Source: Formosa sp. L2A11 (GTDB lineage Bacteria; Bacteroidota; Bacteroidia; Flavobacteriales; Flavobacteriaceae). From it: 64,000 nucleotides of DNA. Positions 43,019 through 52,981 of the stretch are shown one piece after another (the first letter of the stretch is position 1; the number at the start of each line of letters is the position of its first letter). The notes beneath the pieces are model-generated. The model had not been told where the DNA came from, did no database searches, and worked only from the letters and a program-made list of their open reading frames with translations. Both the position numbers and the translations under genes were made by a program. The DNA lies in contig NZ_CP047028.1 in the NCBI RefSeq assembly GCF_009796865.1, positions 372,001 to 436,000 on the forward strand, read 5' to 3'.

Positions 43019-43939
43019 TTAATGTTTAACTTCTAATTCGTAATATTTTACTTTTGCGTAAGAACCTTCGTCCCTAGACTGAAAGTAGTTTCCTGCTTTA
43101 AAGTAATTTTCAAAAATGCCCCATCTTCTCATGTTAACATCTTCATAAACGGCATATTCATTTTTATTTAGAATAACTACCATTTTTCCTTCTGAAATTT
43201 TTACTTCTAAAATAAATTTGCTAAATCCTACTTCTTGCTTAAATGTAAATCCATCATCGTCATCCCAAGCATGTTTATCTAACAACTCTTCATCTGTAGC
43301 ACTTATATTTTTAAGTTTTTTTGTCTTAACACGTACTTTTCCATTTTGCCAATAAATTTTTAAAATGGGTGGTGCATTATTATCTTTCTGACCAATTAAA
43401 TCGCGTTGCTCATCTGTTAACCGACCATGAATTTGCATGATAATGGCTTTATGATATTTACCATCAGAATCTTTCGAGATATCTTCCATGGCTAATTTTC
43501 CTTTCATATATGCACCATCTGCAAACGTCCAGTTCTTATCATTATCTCCTGGCACCATTTGTTCTCTTAATTCACATCTGGTGTATTTAGTATTTGCAGT
43601 TGTTGCATTACTTGGAAACGAATAAAAAACTAAAGCTCCGTTAACAGAATCGTTATACATGTAAGGTATTAACCTATCGTCTGTAGCATAATTCAAAATT
43701 TCTGGTGGCTCAACATTCATAGCGCCTCCCTTCTTGTTAAGTTCTGGTGTTGTAACACTCCAATGACTTAAATCAATCTTGGGTAATTTATACTTTTTCT
43801 TCTTCTTTTTCTTTTTGTCTTTTTTTTCAACCTTAGAAGAAGAATCTGTAGCGCTACTTGCCTTTTCTTGACAAGTAGCGTTAACAGATAGAAAAACGAT
43901 TACCAATAATGCTAATATTTCTTTACTGAAGTTTTTCAT
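43019..43939 (-). CDS. PL7-family alginate lyase
   Basis: The 306-residue product has a signal peptide (about 1-22), then a Ser/Lys linker with an unbroken eight-Lys run (about 42-49). The beta-jelly-roll follows with the three PL7 motifs: RCELRE (121-126), QIH (169-171) and YFKAGNYFQ (279-287). Ile in QIH is usually linked to activity on G-containing blocks. An endolytic lyase here would make the oligomers for the SusC/D pair. It is 12 bp after the PKD lipoprotein gene and belongs to the SusC/D transcript. Confidence 0.95.
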   Translation of the reverse strand: MKNFSKEILALLVIVFLSVNATCQEKASSATDSSSKVEKKDKKKKKKKKYKLPKIDLSHWSVTTPELNKKGGAMNVEPPEILNYATDDRLIPYMYNDSVNGALVFYSFPSNATTANTKYTRCELREQMVPGDNDKNWTFADGAYMKGKLAMEDISKDSDGKYHKAIIMQIHGRLTDEQRDLIGQKDNNAPPILKIYWQNGKVRVKTKKLKNISATDEELLDKHAWDDDDGFTFKQEVGFSKFILEVKISEGKMVVILNKNEYAVYEDVNMRRWGIFENYFKAGNYFQSRDEGSYAKVKYYELEVKH

Positions 43940-43950
43940 ATTTAATTAAT

Positions 43951-44898
43951 TTATTCTACTGGATAAACCTTAACGTTATCTATAAATAATTCGTCATTAG
44001 TAATGGCATACATTAATATAGATATTTCTCCAGTTGCATTAGAAGAGAATACTTTCATAGCTGATGTAAAGTTACCTTTACCTGATGCTGTAGCGCCTTC
44101 TAAAGTAAGTATAGGTGTACTTGCTGCTGCATCTGCTGCATCTTCATAAGCACCATCTAAAATACTAATAACAGCACGATCACCTCCTTCGATATCGTCT
44201 TTATCTGTTTTAATTGCATACTCATATTCTAAAATATAGTTAGTATTTGGAGATACAATTAATGTTTGGTAACCATATCTTGTATCACTACTTAATGAAG
44301 GTCCTGCAGATGTAGAACTTGTATATTTAGCTCCTGCTGTTTTGCTTAATCCTGAATCTGATCCATCATATAGAAGAGAAGATCCGTCTGAACTAGCATT
44401 AAATGCATTTTTTGAACATCCTGTACATTCTGAAGGTTTCCATCCACTTGTTCCGTCTTCAAAATCTCCATTGATAACATCTGGATAGATTGATGGCGGA
44501 ACTTCTGGCTCTACAACTTCAATATCCATAGAAAATGAATTTGTTAATCCATTATTATCTGAAGCTGTTAAAGTAACCGTATAAGTTCCTTCTACAGGAT
44601 ACGTATTTTCACCATCTACAGTGGTTCCTGTGTTACCATCTCCATAATCCCATACATATTCTGTAGAACTAGAAGATGTATTAGCAAAATTGTAAGTTAA
44701 ATAATCTGAAGAAGATTCTGTTTCTGTAAAGCCTGCAGTAGGAGGCGTTAAATCTTCTTGAGAATTTGCATCTGGTAAGTCAAATTCTAAAGCATCAATT
44801 GAAGGGTCGCATGCTGTAAGTGAAAGACCAACTGCAAGAGTAAAAACTCCTAGTCCGATTCCAAATACGTATTTTTTTAAATTAATCATTGTTTTCAT
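43951..44898 (-). CDS. PKD-domain surface lipoprotein (glycan-binding candidate)
   Basis: The 315-residue product has a lipobox LTAC (Cys30) and an acidic linker. A PKD domain (about 50-130) shows the typical EYVWDYGDGNTG and GTYTVTLTASD motifs. A C-terminal jelly-roll follows (about 145-315, starting VINGDFEDGTSGWKPS), like carbohydrate-binding modules. Its place right after SusD is that of SusE/F-type surface glycan-binding proteins, so alginate binding is likely but not shown. Confidence 0.85.
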   Translation of the reverse strand: MKTMINLKKYVFGIGLGVFTLAVGLSLTACDPSIDALEFDLPDANSQEDLTPPTAGFTETESSSDYLTYNFANTSSSSTEYVWDYGDGNTGTTVDGENTYPVEGTYTVTLTASDNNGLTNSFSMDIEVVEPEVPPSIYPDVINGDFEDGTSGWKPSECTGCSKNAFNASSDGSSLLYDGSDSGLSKTAGAKYTSSTSAGPSLSSDTRYGYQTLIVSPNTNYILEYEYAIKTDKDDIEGGDRAVISILDGAYEDAADAAASTPILTLEGATASGKGNFTSAMKVFSSNATGEISILMYAITNDELFIDNVKVYPVE

Positions 44899-44927
44899 GT
44901 TTTAAATAGTTAATTAATTTATTTTAA

Positions 44928-46394
44928 TTAGTAACCTGGGTTTTGTTCCATAACACCGTTACTTAGATTTATTTCATTTTGCGGAATTGGCAATAATAAA
45001 TCTGTAGAAGTAAACGTGAAACCATTTGCTGTAGCGAATGCAGAAAGCTTAGATTGTGCTTCATTAAAACGAAGTAAATCAAATAATCTCTGATTTTCGA
45101 ACGCTAACTCTACACGTCTTTCTAGTAATAGAGCATCTTTAGAAAGGCTAGAAGGACGATCTGTAACAGCATCGAATCCTGCTCTTTCACGAACTTCCAT
45201 ATAAGAGTTTATAGCGCTAGAACTAGATGTACTTGATGATCCTGCTAAAATAGCTTCAGAATGCATTAATAACACATCTGCATAACGTAACACGATCCAA
45301 TCGTTACCTGCTAATTGAGGTAAGCCTGTAAATGTTTGTCCGTCGCTTCCTCCTGTTTCACCGTCAGGAAAATATTTACCTACTTGGTATCTAATTGTTC
45401 CTCCAAATAATGTAAGAGGATCTTCTCTGTAAGATACTTCTGTTCTATTTCCTCCATTTGCATCAATAGCTGCTTTAGCATCTGTAGTTGCATAGTTAAC
45501 ACCACTTGTATTACCAACAGCATTCATCCAATCTGCAGAAAATATCTGACTGTTATCTTGAATACCACTATTATATCCTATAGCAAAAATAACTTCATCA
45601 TTTAATTCTGTATAGAAAACATCATAAAAATCACTTAATAATTTGTATTCTCCGCTGTTTATAATTTCCTCACATAAAAGTTGTGCTTTTGTATATTCTG
45701 GAGTTTCTAAACTTAAATATACTTTTGCTAACAAGGCTTTTGCGGCATCTTTAGAAGCTCTAGTTTTATAACCATGATCTTCTATTCCATCTATAGCGGT
45801 TAGTAAATCTGAAACTATTAGGTCGTAAATAACACTTGTATCTACTCTTGTAAATTGAGCTTCAGTATCTGCAGGATCTAAAATATGATCTACATAAGGT
45901 AAATCTCCAAATAAACGTACTAAATTAAAATAAGAGTATGCTCTTAAAAACTTAGCTTCACCTTCAATAGCAGCTTTAGTAGCTTCATCTTCTACAACAT
46001 CTATATGTTCTAATATAACATTAGATCTATAGATTACTTCAAAAGAACTTGTATAGTAGTTTAAAATAAAGTTGTTTGTAGGAAGTACATCAAAACTTTC
46101 CATTTGTCCTGCATCTGATGCATCTTCAGAATCTGGACTTTTAGTACTTGTATTATCTGTACGCATTTCTGTTAAGTAATACTCCCACTGTACACCGTGA
46201 TTGTCTTTCTTATCATTACTATTAACTCCTTTAATACCAGCGTAAGCTCCAATTAAAGCTGTTTCTAACTCATCTGCTGTAGTATAATAATTATCTGTAG
46301 TAATAGAAGAACTTGGTGTTGGCTCTAAAAAGTCGCTACAAGAAATGAAGGTATTCCCCATTAATATTAAAGCGATATATTTAAAATATTTCAT
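44928..46394 (-). CDS. RagB/SusD-family lipoprotein of the alginate locus
   Basis: The 488-residue product has a lipobox FISC (Cys19). KFLRAYSYFNLVRLFGDLPYVD (about 147-168) is the diagnostic SusD helix, and RYADVLLMHSEAILAG plus LLERRVELAFENQRLFDLLRF mark the C-terminal half. It caps the SusC pore and binds alginate oligomers in this context. It lies 31 bp after the susC stop. Confidence 0.95.
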   Translation of the reverse strand: MKYFKYIALILMGNTFISCSDFLEPTPSSSITTDNYYTTADELETALIGAYAGIKGVNSNDKKDNHGVQWEYYLTEMRTDNTSTKSPDSEDASDAGQMESFDVLPTNNFILNYYTSSFEVIYRSNVILEHIDVVEDEATKAAIEGEAKFLRAYSYFNLVRLFGDLPYVDHILDPADTEAQFTRVDTSVIYDLIVSDLLTAIDGIEDHGYKTRASKDAAKALLAKVYLSLETPEYTKAQLLCEEIINSGEYKLLSDFYDVFYTELNDEVIFAIGYNSGIQDNSQIFSADWMNAVGNTSGVNYATTDAKAAIDANGGNRTEVSYREDPLTLFGGTIRYQVGKYFPDGETGGSDGQTFTGLPQLAGNDWIVLRYADVLLMHSEAILAGSSSTSSSSAINSYMEVRERAGFDAVTDRPSSLSKDALLLERRVELAFENQRLFDLLRFNEAQSKLSAFATANGFTFTSTDLLLPIPQNEINLSNGVMEQNPGY

Positions 46395-46425
46395 AATATT
46401 ATTTATTAAATCGTTAAAAAAATTA

Positions 46426-49400
46426 TTAAAAATCTAAATTTAAACCTAAAGATATCGTTCTATATATTGGAGAACCTCCTCTTTGGTAACCTGCTTGAGT
46501 AGGACTTGTTTTATCAAGTGCTTCAGGATTCCATCCTGTATAATCATCTGCAGTTTTGTAAATTAGATTCTGACCCGTAGCATAAACTCTTAATCCTGAA
46601 AGTTTAAGTTTATCTAAAGTATCACTTGGAAAGTTATACCCAATATTTACGTTTCTTAAAGCGATGTAAGACGCATCTTGCACAATACTATTTGTAAAAT
46701 ATTTATCTGCTAAGAATTCTTGATTTGGAGTATTTTCTAATACCGTTCTGTTATTACTATGACTAAACATGTAGTAATCTCCAATATTTCTTACTTCTGC
46801 TCCATGAGAACCTTGGAACATGAAAGAGAAATCGAAATCTCCATAACTAAATTCGTTAGTAAAACTCCAAATTAATTCTGGATAAGGATTTCCCAATTCT
46901 GTTTTATCTTCTTCATCTAAAACACCATCACCATTTAAATCTTTAACATATACTAAACCTGATTGTGCTCCTACATGTCTGTAAGGTCTATCTCTGTATT
47001 CTATCTCGACTTCTTTATCTACAACATAACCATAGAACTGAGAAATTGGTTGCCCTTCTAAGTTAATCCATTCTGCTGGTCTACTTGGATCTAAACTTGT
47101 AATTTGTCCATCAGAATCTGCAAAATCTACTAATGTATTTTTGTTAGTTGTTGCTATAATTGTAGAGCTCCATCTAAATTTCTCTGTAGAAATGTTTTTT
47201 GTTCTTAATTCGAATTCCCAACCTTCATTTCTTACTTCACCAAGATTAACTAAGGCAGAATCAAATCCTGTTGTTACAGAAACTGGATTATCTAGTAATA
47301 ATTGATCACTTGTTCTTCTATACCAATCTATAGAACCTGTAATTCTGTTGTTTAATAATCCGAAGTCAATACCAGGATTAATTTCAACTAAACGTTCCCA
47401 TTTTAATTGTGGATTAGCAATATTTACAGGAGAAAATCCTGCAGTTACTGTTCCATCTACAGTATAACTATTTCCTGATGCTCCTAATAAAGATAAGTAA
47501 GGATAATAATCTACTAAGATATTACCTGTACTTAAATTTGAAGTACTTCCATTTGCATCTGGATCTACTGCACCAGTATTTAAACGGTCGTTACCTGTAA
47601 CACCATAACTAACTCTAAATTTCAAGCTATTAATAACATCGCTTTCAGACATAAAATCTTCTTTAGCAATATTCCATCCTACAGATGCTGCTGGGAAGTT
47701 ACCATATTTATAATCAGATCCGAAGATTGAACTACCATCACGTCTCATACTTAAAGACGCTAAATATTTATTATCGTAAGCATATGTAAGTCTAGACACG
47801 TAAGAAATACCACGTTTTTGCCACTCAAAACCGTCAAACTCAGAAATTGCAGTTGCATTTGTAATTTGCATTACAACATCGTTAGCATATCCTGTTCCTT
47901 TAAAACCTGAGTAGAAATAATTTCTACTTTCAACAGACATACCTGCAGTAACACCTAAATCGTGTTTTCCGAAAGATTTGTTATAGTTAAAGAAGTTATC
48001 AAAAATTAAGTAATTATCTTTTTGAGAAATCTCTTGCATGTAAGCGTCTGTAACACTTTCTCTAGCTTGAGTTCCCATATAATCTGTTCTTTTAGTATCG
48101 TTATAAGATCCTGATAAAGATGTTTTAAAATTAAGACCTTCTATAACTTCATATTGTGCATAAAAACTTCCATATAATTGAAACTTTTTATCTGTTCTAT
48201 TACGCTCTACAATTCTTGCATAAGGGTTTGCGTTATTACTGTTACCTATATTAGTAAGAATGTCATCAATTTCACCATCATCATCTAAATCGAATATAGT
48301 AAAGTGATCTTGTCTTGCGTAATCTCCAACTTGAATATCTTTATAAGCTCCATTAGGATCTACATGTAGAATAGATTGTTCATCTTGATAAATAGGCAAC
48401 CATGGTTGGTGTCTAGCTACGTTATGTATGTTTTCAGAAAATCTTCTTCTATTAGTGTAAGATGGACTAAAACTTGCTCCAATTTTAATCTTATCGTTTA
48501 ATTCACTATCTACTTTTAATCTTGTACCAATTTTTTTGTAATTATCTACTAGCATTACACCTTCATCTTCTGAATAGTTCATACTGACAGTAAATTTAGT
48601 TTTTTCGTTACCTCCTCTAATAGATAAAGAGTGATTACTAATAGTACCAGCTTCAAAAAACACATCTTGCCAAGAACGGTCTGTTCCAATTTGCAATTGA
48701 GCTTTAGTATATTCAGATATTACACCGTTTTCTTTCATTTGCATATCTGCCCAACCTTGTGTAGTAAATCCGTAAGCATCACTTTTTCTAGCAGTTTTCA
48801 TACCTGTAAATGTGCTGTAGTTAACTCTTGTTTTTCCTGCAACACCAGATTTCATACTAATCATGATAATACCATTAGATCCTTTAGAACCATAAATAGA
48901 AGAAGATGCTGCATCTTTTAAAATCTCAAAAGATTCTACATCATTCATATTTAAAGATCCTAAGAAACTTGAATCTACAATAACACCATCTACAACAATT
49001 AATGGAGTAGAATCTCCTGCCATAGAACCAACACCTCTAATAGTAATGGTTGGCGCTGCACCAGCTTCACCATCTGTAGATTGAATATTTACACCAGATA
49101 CTTGACCTACCAATGCATCATCTACCCTAGATACTGCAATTTGATCAAGATCATCATTTACTACTTTAGAAATAGCTCCTGTTAGGTTTGATTTTTTTTG
49201 AGTACCATAACCAATCACAACGACCTCATCTAATTCACTTAAATCTTCTTGTAATATTACGTTTAAAGTTTTCTCATCACCAACGGTTATTAGCTTAGTA
49301 ACAAAACCTATGTAAGAGAAATGTAAAACTTCTCCTTTCTCTACTTCTAAAGAAAAATTTCCATCAAAATCTGTTGACGCACCTCTTGTTGTTCCTGCTA

Positions 49401-49533
49401 CCAGAACATTAGCGCCAGGTATTGGAGCGCCTTGAGCGTCTGAAACGACACCTGTAACCACATCCTCCTGTGCAAACGCAACTGCGTTTAGCAACAGAAA
49501 TACATACAATACTAATTGTTTTTTCAAATTCAT
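46426..49533 (-). CDS. SusC/RagA TonB-dependent transporter of the alginate locus
   Basis: The 1035-residue product has a signal peptide ending VAFAQ (about 21), a CarboxypepD_reg-like domain (about 25-100), and plug start EVVVIGYGTQKKSNLTGAI (about 108-126). The plug has GVGSMAGDSTPLIVVDGVIV, and the barrel ends SPIYRTISLGLNLDF with terminal Phe. It should import alginate oligosaccharides with energy from TonB. A triple GntR-type site lies about 275 bp upstream. Confidence 0.96.
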   Translation of the reverse strand: MNLKKQLVLYVFLLLNAVAFAQEDVVTGVVSDAQGAPIPGANVLVAGTTRGASTDFDGNFSLEVEKGEVLHFSYIGFVTKLITVGDEKTLNVILQEDLSELDEVVVIGYGTQKKSNLTGAISKVVNDDLDQIAVSRVDDALVGQVSGVNIQSTDGEAGAAPTITIRGVGSMAGDSTPLIVVDGVIVDSSFLGSLNMNDVESFEILKDAASSSIYGSKGSNGIIMISMKSGVAGKTRVNYSTFTGMKTARKSDAYGFTTQGWADMQMKENGVISEYTKAQLQIGTDRSWQDVFFEAGTISNHSLSIRGGNEKTKFTVSMNYSEDEGVMLVDNYKKIGTRLKVDSELNDKIKIGASFSPSYTNRRRFSENIHNVARHQPWLPIYQDEQSILHVDPNGAYKDIQVGDYARQDHFTIFDLDDDGEIDDILTNIGNSNNANPYARIVERNRTDKKFQLYGSFYAQYEVIEGLNFKTSLSGSYNDTKRTDYMGTQARESVTDAYMQEISQKDNYLIFDNFFNYNKSFGKHDLGVTAGMSVESRNYFYSGFKGTGYANDVVMQITNATAISEFDGFEWQKRGISYVSRLTYAYDNKYLASLSMRRDGSSIFGSDYKYGNFPAASVGWNIAKEDFMSESDVINSLKFRVSYGVTGNDRLNTGAVDPDANGSTSNLSTGNILVDYYPYLSLLGASGNSYTVDGTVTAGFSPVNIANPQLKWERLVEINPGIDFGLLNNRITGSIDWYRRTSDQLLLDNPVSVTTGFDSALVNLGEVRNEGWEFELRTKNISTEKFRWSSTIIATTNKNTLVDFADSDGQITSLDPSRPAEWINLEGQPISQFYGYVVDKEVEIEYRDRPYRHVGAQSGLVYVKDLNGDGVLDEEDKTELGNPYPELIWSFTNEFSYGDFDFSFMFQGSHGAEVRNIGDYYMFSHSNNRTVLENTPNQEFLADKYFTNSIVQDASYIALRNVNIGYNFPSDTLDKLKLSGLRVYATGQNLIYKTADDYTGWNPEALDKTSPTQAGYQRGGSPIYRTISLGLNLDF

Positions 49534-49806
49534 TTGTTGTTGTTTTAATAATAAATAATAGTTTAGCTTTGATTAGTATGTTTTCTTAAAACCATATCCA
49601 TTTTATTCAAAAAAAATAGCCTTTATCATTAATTAGTTAAACAAAGCATAGAATATTTAATTTTCCTTTTGCCATGTTTTACACGCTTAATTAGGCGAAA
49701 CAAACACTTCTCTTTTTCTTTAAAGCATTTGTAAAAAAAAGAAACACCTTTCTTTTTCTAATTTTTTTATTTTAAAATGAATAAGAACTAACCAATTTTT
49801 TATTTG

Positions 49807-49846
49807 TTTGGTAAACCAGATTGGTTACCCAGTTTGGTAATCCAAA
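49807..49846. promoter_or_regulatory. Candidate GntR operator cluster upstream of alginate susC
   Basis: Three TTGGT half sites lie in 40 bp: TTTGGTAAACCAGATT, TTGGTTACCCAG and TTTGGTAATCCAAA. The first holds the palindrome TGGT-AA-ACCA. The set shares its core with sites before the GntR gene and before the PL17 unit. Confidence 0.7.
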
Positions 49847-49883
49847 TATATATTAATTATTTGTTAAAAAAAAATCATTCCGC

Positions 49884-49927
49884 AAAAAAAAGCGCCTTTT
49901 AATGTTAAATATTAAAAAGCGCTTTTA
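49884..49927 (-). terminator. Terminator of the PL17 transcript
   Basis: AAAGCGCCTTTTAAT and ATTAAAAAGCGCTTT pair over 15 bp with one wobble on the minus strand, followed by a T8 run. It ends the PL17 transcript before the susC promoter region. Confidence 0.85.
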
Positions 49928-50175
49928 TTAAAAGCGTATTTATCAATTATAGACAAATACTGTATTTTATATAAGAAATATTATTTCCTAAAATCTCCCT
50001 GAATTAGACCGAAAACATCAAGACATTTTCTTGTTTCAAAACTCATATAAATAGCTCTAATATTATAATCACTATCTATTTTTATTTCTAAACCACTGAC
50101 CAACTGTTTCTAATTTTATTTCGAATACTATTAAAATTTATTTATTTGATCCGAATCTTTCTATAATTTCAATTT

Positions 50176-52410
50176 TTATTGTTTTGAAAAAGAATAAACT
50201 CCTGTCCAGCTATACGTTTTATCGCCTACTGTTAAAGTATGTTTTTCTGTTTTAGAGTCGTTTGAGTTTGCCATAATAAATACAAAAGCATCTCCATTTT
50301 CCATGTTAATTTCAACTGCAGAATAATCTACAGAGCTTTTTAACACTGTTAATTTTTTAACACTTGAAAATGCATTTTTCGCCAATTCACTTACTGTACT
50401 ATAAGTACCATGAGTTTCTATTACGGAAGCAAATAATGCATTATCTGTATTTTTTCTTACCATAAATACAGGATCTGGTCTTAAGTTATATTCAGGATCA
50501 TGTGCTCCAATACGTCCAAAAATTAATTTATCATCGTCTGAAGTCGTCGTTGTTATTGTATAAAACACACTGTCGTGTCTCCATGTTAAAGAAGCATCGC
50601 CTTTAGCAGAAGATCCTTGTCCTTCTTTCCATAAATGCTGGTAACCAAAAGCCTTACCTAAAGGACTTAACGTTTCGTATTTTTTATAATCAAAATTTGT
50701 TGAAATAATCTGACCAAAATAATAGAAAGGTAAATCGAATTGGTGCTTCGCTTCAGAGTTTACTTGCATTAAATCTAAAACAACAGGTTGTTCAAAATCT
50801 TCATGATTTAACATTACCATTGTACGTTGTAATAACGTGCCTGGATATGCATTCTTTTCTTTAGCACTTACAATTTGAATATCTGGATTTTCTACATCAA
50901 AAACATACATGTCTGAGTGATGCTTACTTCCTGTTTCGTAATCTCCGTTAAACTGAGATGTTTCGTCTTGAATAATAGTGTTATGTGCAATAGTTTGTTT
51001 TGCCCATGTTTTATTTTCCTTTAAATAACCACCACCATTTTTTTGTTCAATGTTTACAAAACGAGCTAAACCATAATCTTGTAACATTTCATGTCCTTCA
51101 TGGAATAATGAGAAAGATAATTTATCGTAATGTCCATGGCTTAAACCTTGTGCAGCATTCTTCATTACTAAAGTATACGTATCGTTTTTTGTAGAGCGTA
51201 AAATTCCTATAGCACCTTCGTCGCCTTTAGAGCCATCTCTTAATAATTTAGATTTTTTCACGAATGGTTTTTCTTTTCCATCACGAACAGCTACTGCTAC
51301 AGCTAAACCTGTTTGATCTAATTGTACACGGCCTTGTTCTTTAGCGATAGACAATAAGCTTGCGTCTTTAGAACCGTAATAATATGCAATATCTACAGCA
51401 GAGACTAAAGACTCTGTAAAGTAAGACATTCCTTTTTGCGAATCATTCAAAGCAAAAAACTCACCATCTTTATCTGTTAAATTCAATAAAGCATCTACAC
51501 CTTTTAATAACACACCATCTTTATATTCGAATGGTTTAGTTTCAGGTTTTACATTATGTAAAGCTTCTGCAAAAATCATGAAAGGATACATCGCGTAACG
51601 TTGGTAATATGCACCTTCTGTATAATAACCATCTGGAGAGAAAGGCTGTTCTAAATTTGCTAAGAACCCTGCTTTTTGGCCTTTAACAAAAATATCGCCA
51701 CCGTCGTTATCTTTACCAGCGTCTAATTTTAAATCTTTAATTCCGTAAAGCGCTCTATCTATTAACTTATCATCATCCATTACTAAAGCAATCATACCAA
51801 CTGCGACATTACCCCAAGTACTGTGGTTATGAATTCTGTTGAAAAATTGAGGTGTATCTATAGATAAGAAATCTGCCATAGGTCTAAACAATTTCTTCTC
51901 TAAGTGTTTTACTTCTTTTTTAGATAAGTAATCGTAAATACAATCGTAAGCCTGAGCTGTATATACTAACCAGTTAGAATCGTTTAAACATTGCCAGAAT
52001 AATTTACCTCTAGCATAAGAACGTTCTTGCGGGTGTCTTGGCAACCCAGGATATAATTCTGCATATGCCATTAACATATCTCGTACATAAATAGCATACG
52101 TTTCGTCTCCTAAAATTTGATACAAAACACCTGCTTCTTGCATTGTAATGTAATTTAATTTATGACGTTCGTGAGTATAACCTCCGGCCATATCTTTAGG
52201 CACAGGAACTTCTATTCCTATTTTTATCTGAGCATCTACTTTAGCTTTAACTTGCGCCAAAGTTGCATCAAACAAAGGTATATTACCCAATTGCGATTTT
52301 ATATCTTTAACCCCTTGCTTAGTTAAGATTAAATTCGGATGTTCCTGAGAAAATCCGCTCTGCGCCATAAGCACACAACAAATTAAAACGATTCTTTTTA
52401 AATACAACAT
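50176..52410 (-). CDS. PL17-family exolytic oligoalginate lyase
   Basis: The 744-residue product has a signal peptide (about 1-21, ending FSQ). The toroid domain carries the PL17 signature KDMAGGYTHERHKLNY (72-87), NRIHNHSTWGN (191-201, Asn195 and His196) and YYTEGAYYQRY (about 262-272). The heparinase II/III sandwich has GLSHGHYDKLSF with the catalytic-site His pair. PL17 enzymes release unsaturated monomer (DEH) from alginate oligomers in the periplasm, the substrate for the SDR of this locus. It is 25 bp after the 162-residue membrane protein gene and downstream of a GntR-type site. Confidence 0.95.
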   Translation of the reverse strand: MLYLKRIVLICCVLMAQSGFSQEHPNLILTKQGVKDIKSQLGNIPLFDATLAQVKAKVDAQIKIGIEVPVPKDMAGGYTHERHKLNYITMQEAGVLYQILGDETYAIYVRDMLMAYAELYPGLPRHPQERSYARGKLFWQCLNDSNWLVYTAQAYDCIYDYLSKKEVKHLEKKLFRPMADFLSIDTPQFFNRIHNHSTWGNVAVGMIALVMDDDKLIDRALYGIKDLKLDAGKDNDGGDIFVKGQKAGFLANLEQPFSPDGYYTEGAYYQRYAMYPFMIFAEALHNVKPETKPFEYKDGVLLKGVDALLNLTDKDGEFFALNDSQKGMSYFTESLVSAVDIAYYYGSKDASLLSIAKEQGRVQLDQTGLAVAVAVRDGKEKPFVKKSKLLRDGSKGDEGAIGILRSTKNDTYTLVMKNAAQGLSHGHYDKLSFSLFHEGHEMLQDYGLARFVNIEQKNGGGYLKENKTWAKQTIAHNTIIQDETSQFNGDYETGSKHHSDMYVFDVENPDIQIVSAKEKNAYPGTLLQRTMVMLNHEDFEQPVVLDLMQVNSEAKHQFDLPFYYFGQIISTNFDYKKYETLSPLGKAFGYQHLWKEGQGSSAKGDASLTWRHDSVFYTITTTTSDDDKLIFGRIGAHDPEYNLRPDPVFMVRKNTDNALFASVIETHGTYSTVSELAKNAFSSVKKLTVLKSSVDYSAVEINMENGDAFVFIMANSNDSKTEKHTLTVGDKTYSWTGVYSFSKQ

Positions 52411-52435
52411 ACTCTCTTAATTTACTTTATGATTC

Positions 52436-52924
52436 CTAAATCCTTACCATCTGCACTCTCCCTTTTAAAGATGAGTTATTAGCCAAAACAAAAGCAGTAT
52501 TAGTTGCTAATTTAAAATGGACAGACATACTATTTTTAACTGTGTTTTCTTGATTTTTAGATACACTTGTTATACCAACTTTATTTAAAGTATTGGTTAC
52601 GATATGTACCATAGATTTTCCTGCTATTCTAAAGTTTGAATAGTTTTCAGGAATTACGCGTGTCTTATCTTCTCCAATACGTGTAGCAATATGGTTTGCT
52701 AAGTTGTAATCTTTAAAAACAAGTTCGGTGTTTTTCCAAACGCCTGTAACCAATATAATAACATTGCTAAGCTGTGCATTTATTACAGCAGTATTATAAG
52801 TCTGTACAGTAAGCACTGTATTTTGCGACTTAGATTTAGCACTCCATAAAGTAAATAACACACCTCCTACTATAAAGAAAAGTAGACATGTATTTATAAA
52901 TATCCTTTTAGAGTGATATTGCAT
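52436..52924 (-). CDS. Hypothetical single-pass membrane protein, first gene of the PL17 unit
   Basis: The start at 52924 (MQYHSKRIFINTCLLFFIVGG) is chosen because the longer frame from 53074 would run through the operator at 52957-52981. The product is 162 residues: one N-terminal helix (about 8-25), then a beta/Asn-rich, presumably periplasmic part (NAVINAQLSNV-like strands, FRIAGKSMVHIVTN). I recognise no family. Position between a GntR-type site and PL17 with a 25-bp gap suggests an alginate-induced protein of unknown role. A degraded gene end is also possible. Confidence 0.55.
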   Translation of the reverse strand: MQYHSKRIFINTCLLFFIVGGVLFTLWSAKSKSQNTVLTVQTYNTAVINAQLSNVIILVTGVWKNTELVFKDYNLANHIATRIGEDKTRVIPENYSNFRIAGKSMVHIVTNTLNKVGITSVSKNQENTVKNSMSVHFKLATNTAFVLANNSSLKGRVQMVRI

Positions 52925-52956
52925 AGTTATTTGTTTGTTTATGTGGGATTGTAAAA

Positions 52957-52981
52957 TTGGTTTACCACACTGGTTTACCAA
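52957..52981. promoter_or_regulatory. Candidate GntR operator of the PL17 unit
   Basis: Two copies of TGGTTTACCA (52958-52967 and 52971-52980) lie in tandem 13 bp apart, about 33 bp before the chosen start of the small membrane protein. The element matches the site before the GntR gene. Confidence 0.7.

Larger units (their letters stand above)
49534..50175. other. Regulatory gap between PL17 and alginate susC
   Basis: 640 bp without a gene. It holds the susC promoter region with the GntR-type site cluster (49807-49846) and the terminator of the PL17 transcript (49884-49927). The remainder is AT-rich with no other structure seen. Confidence 0.6.
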
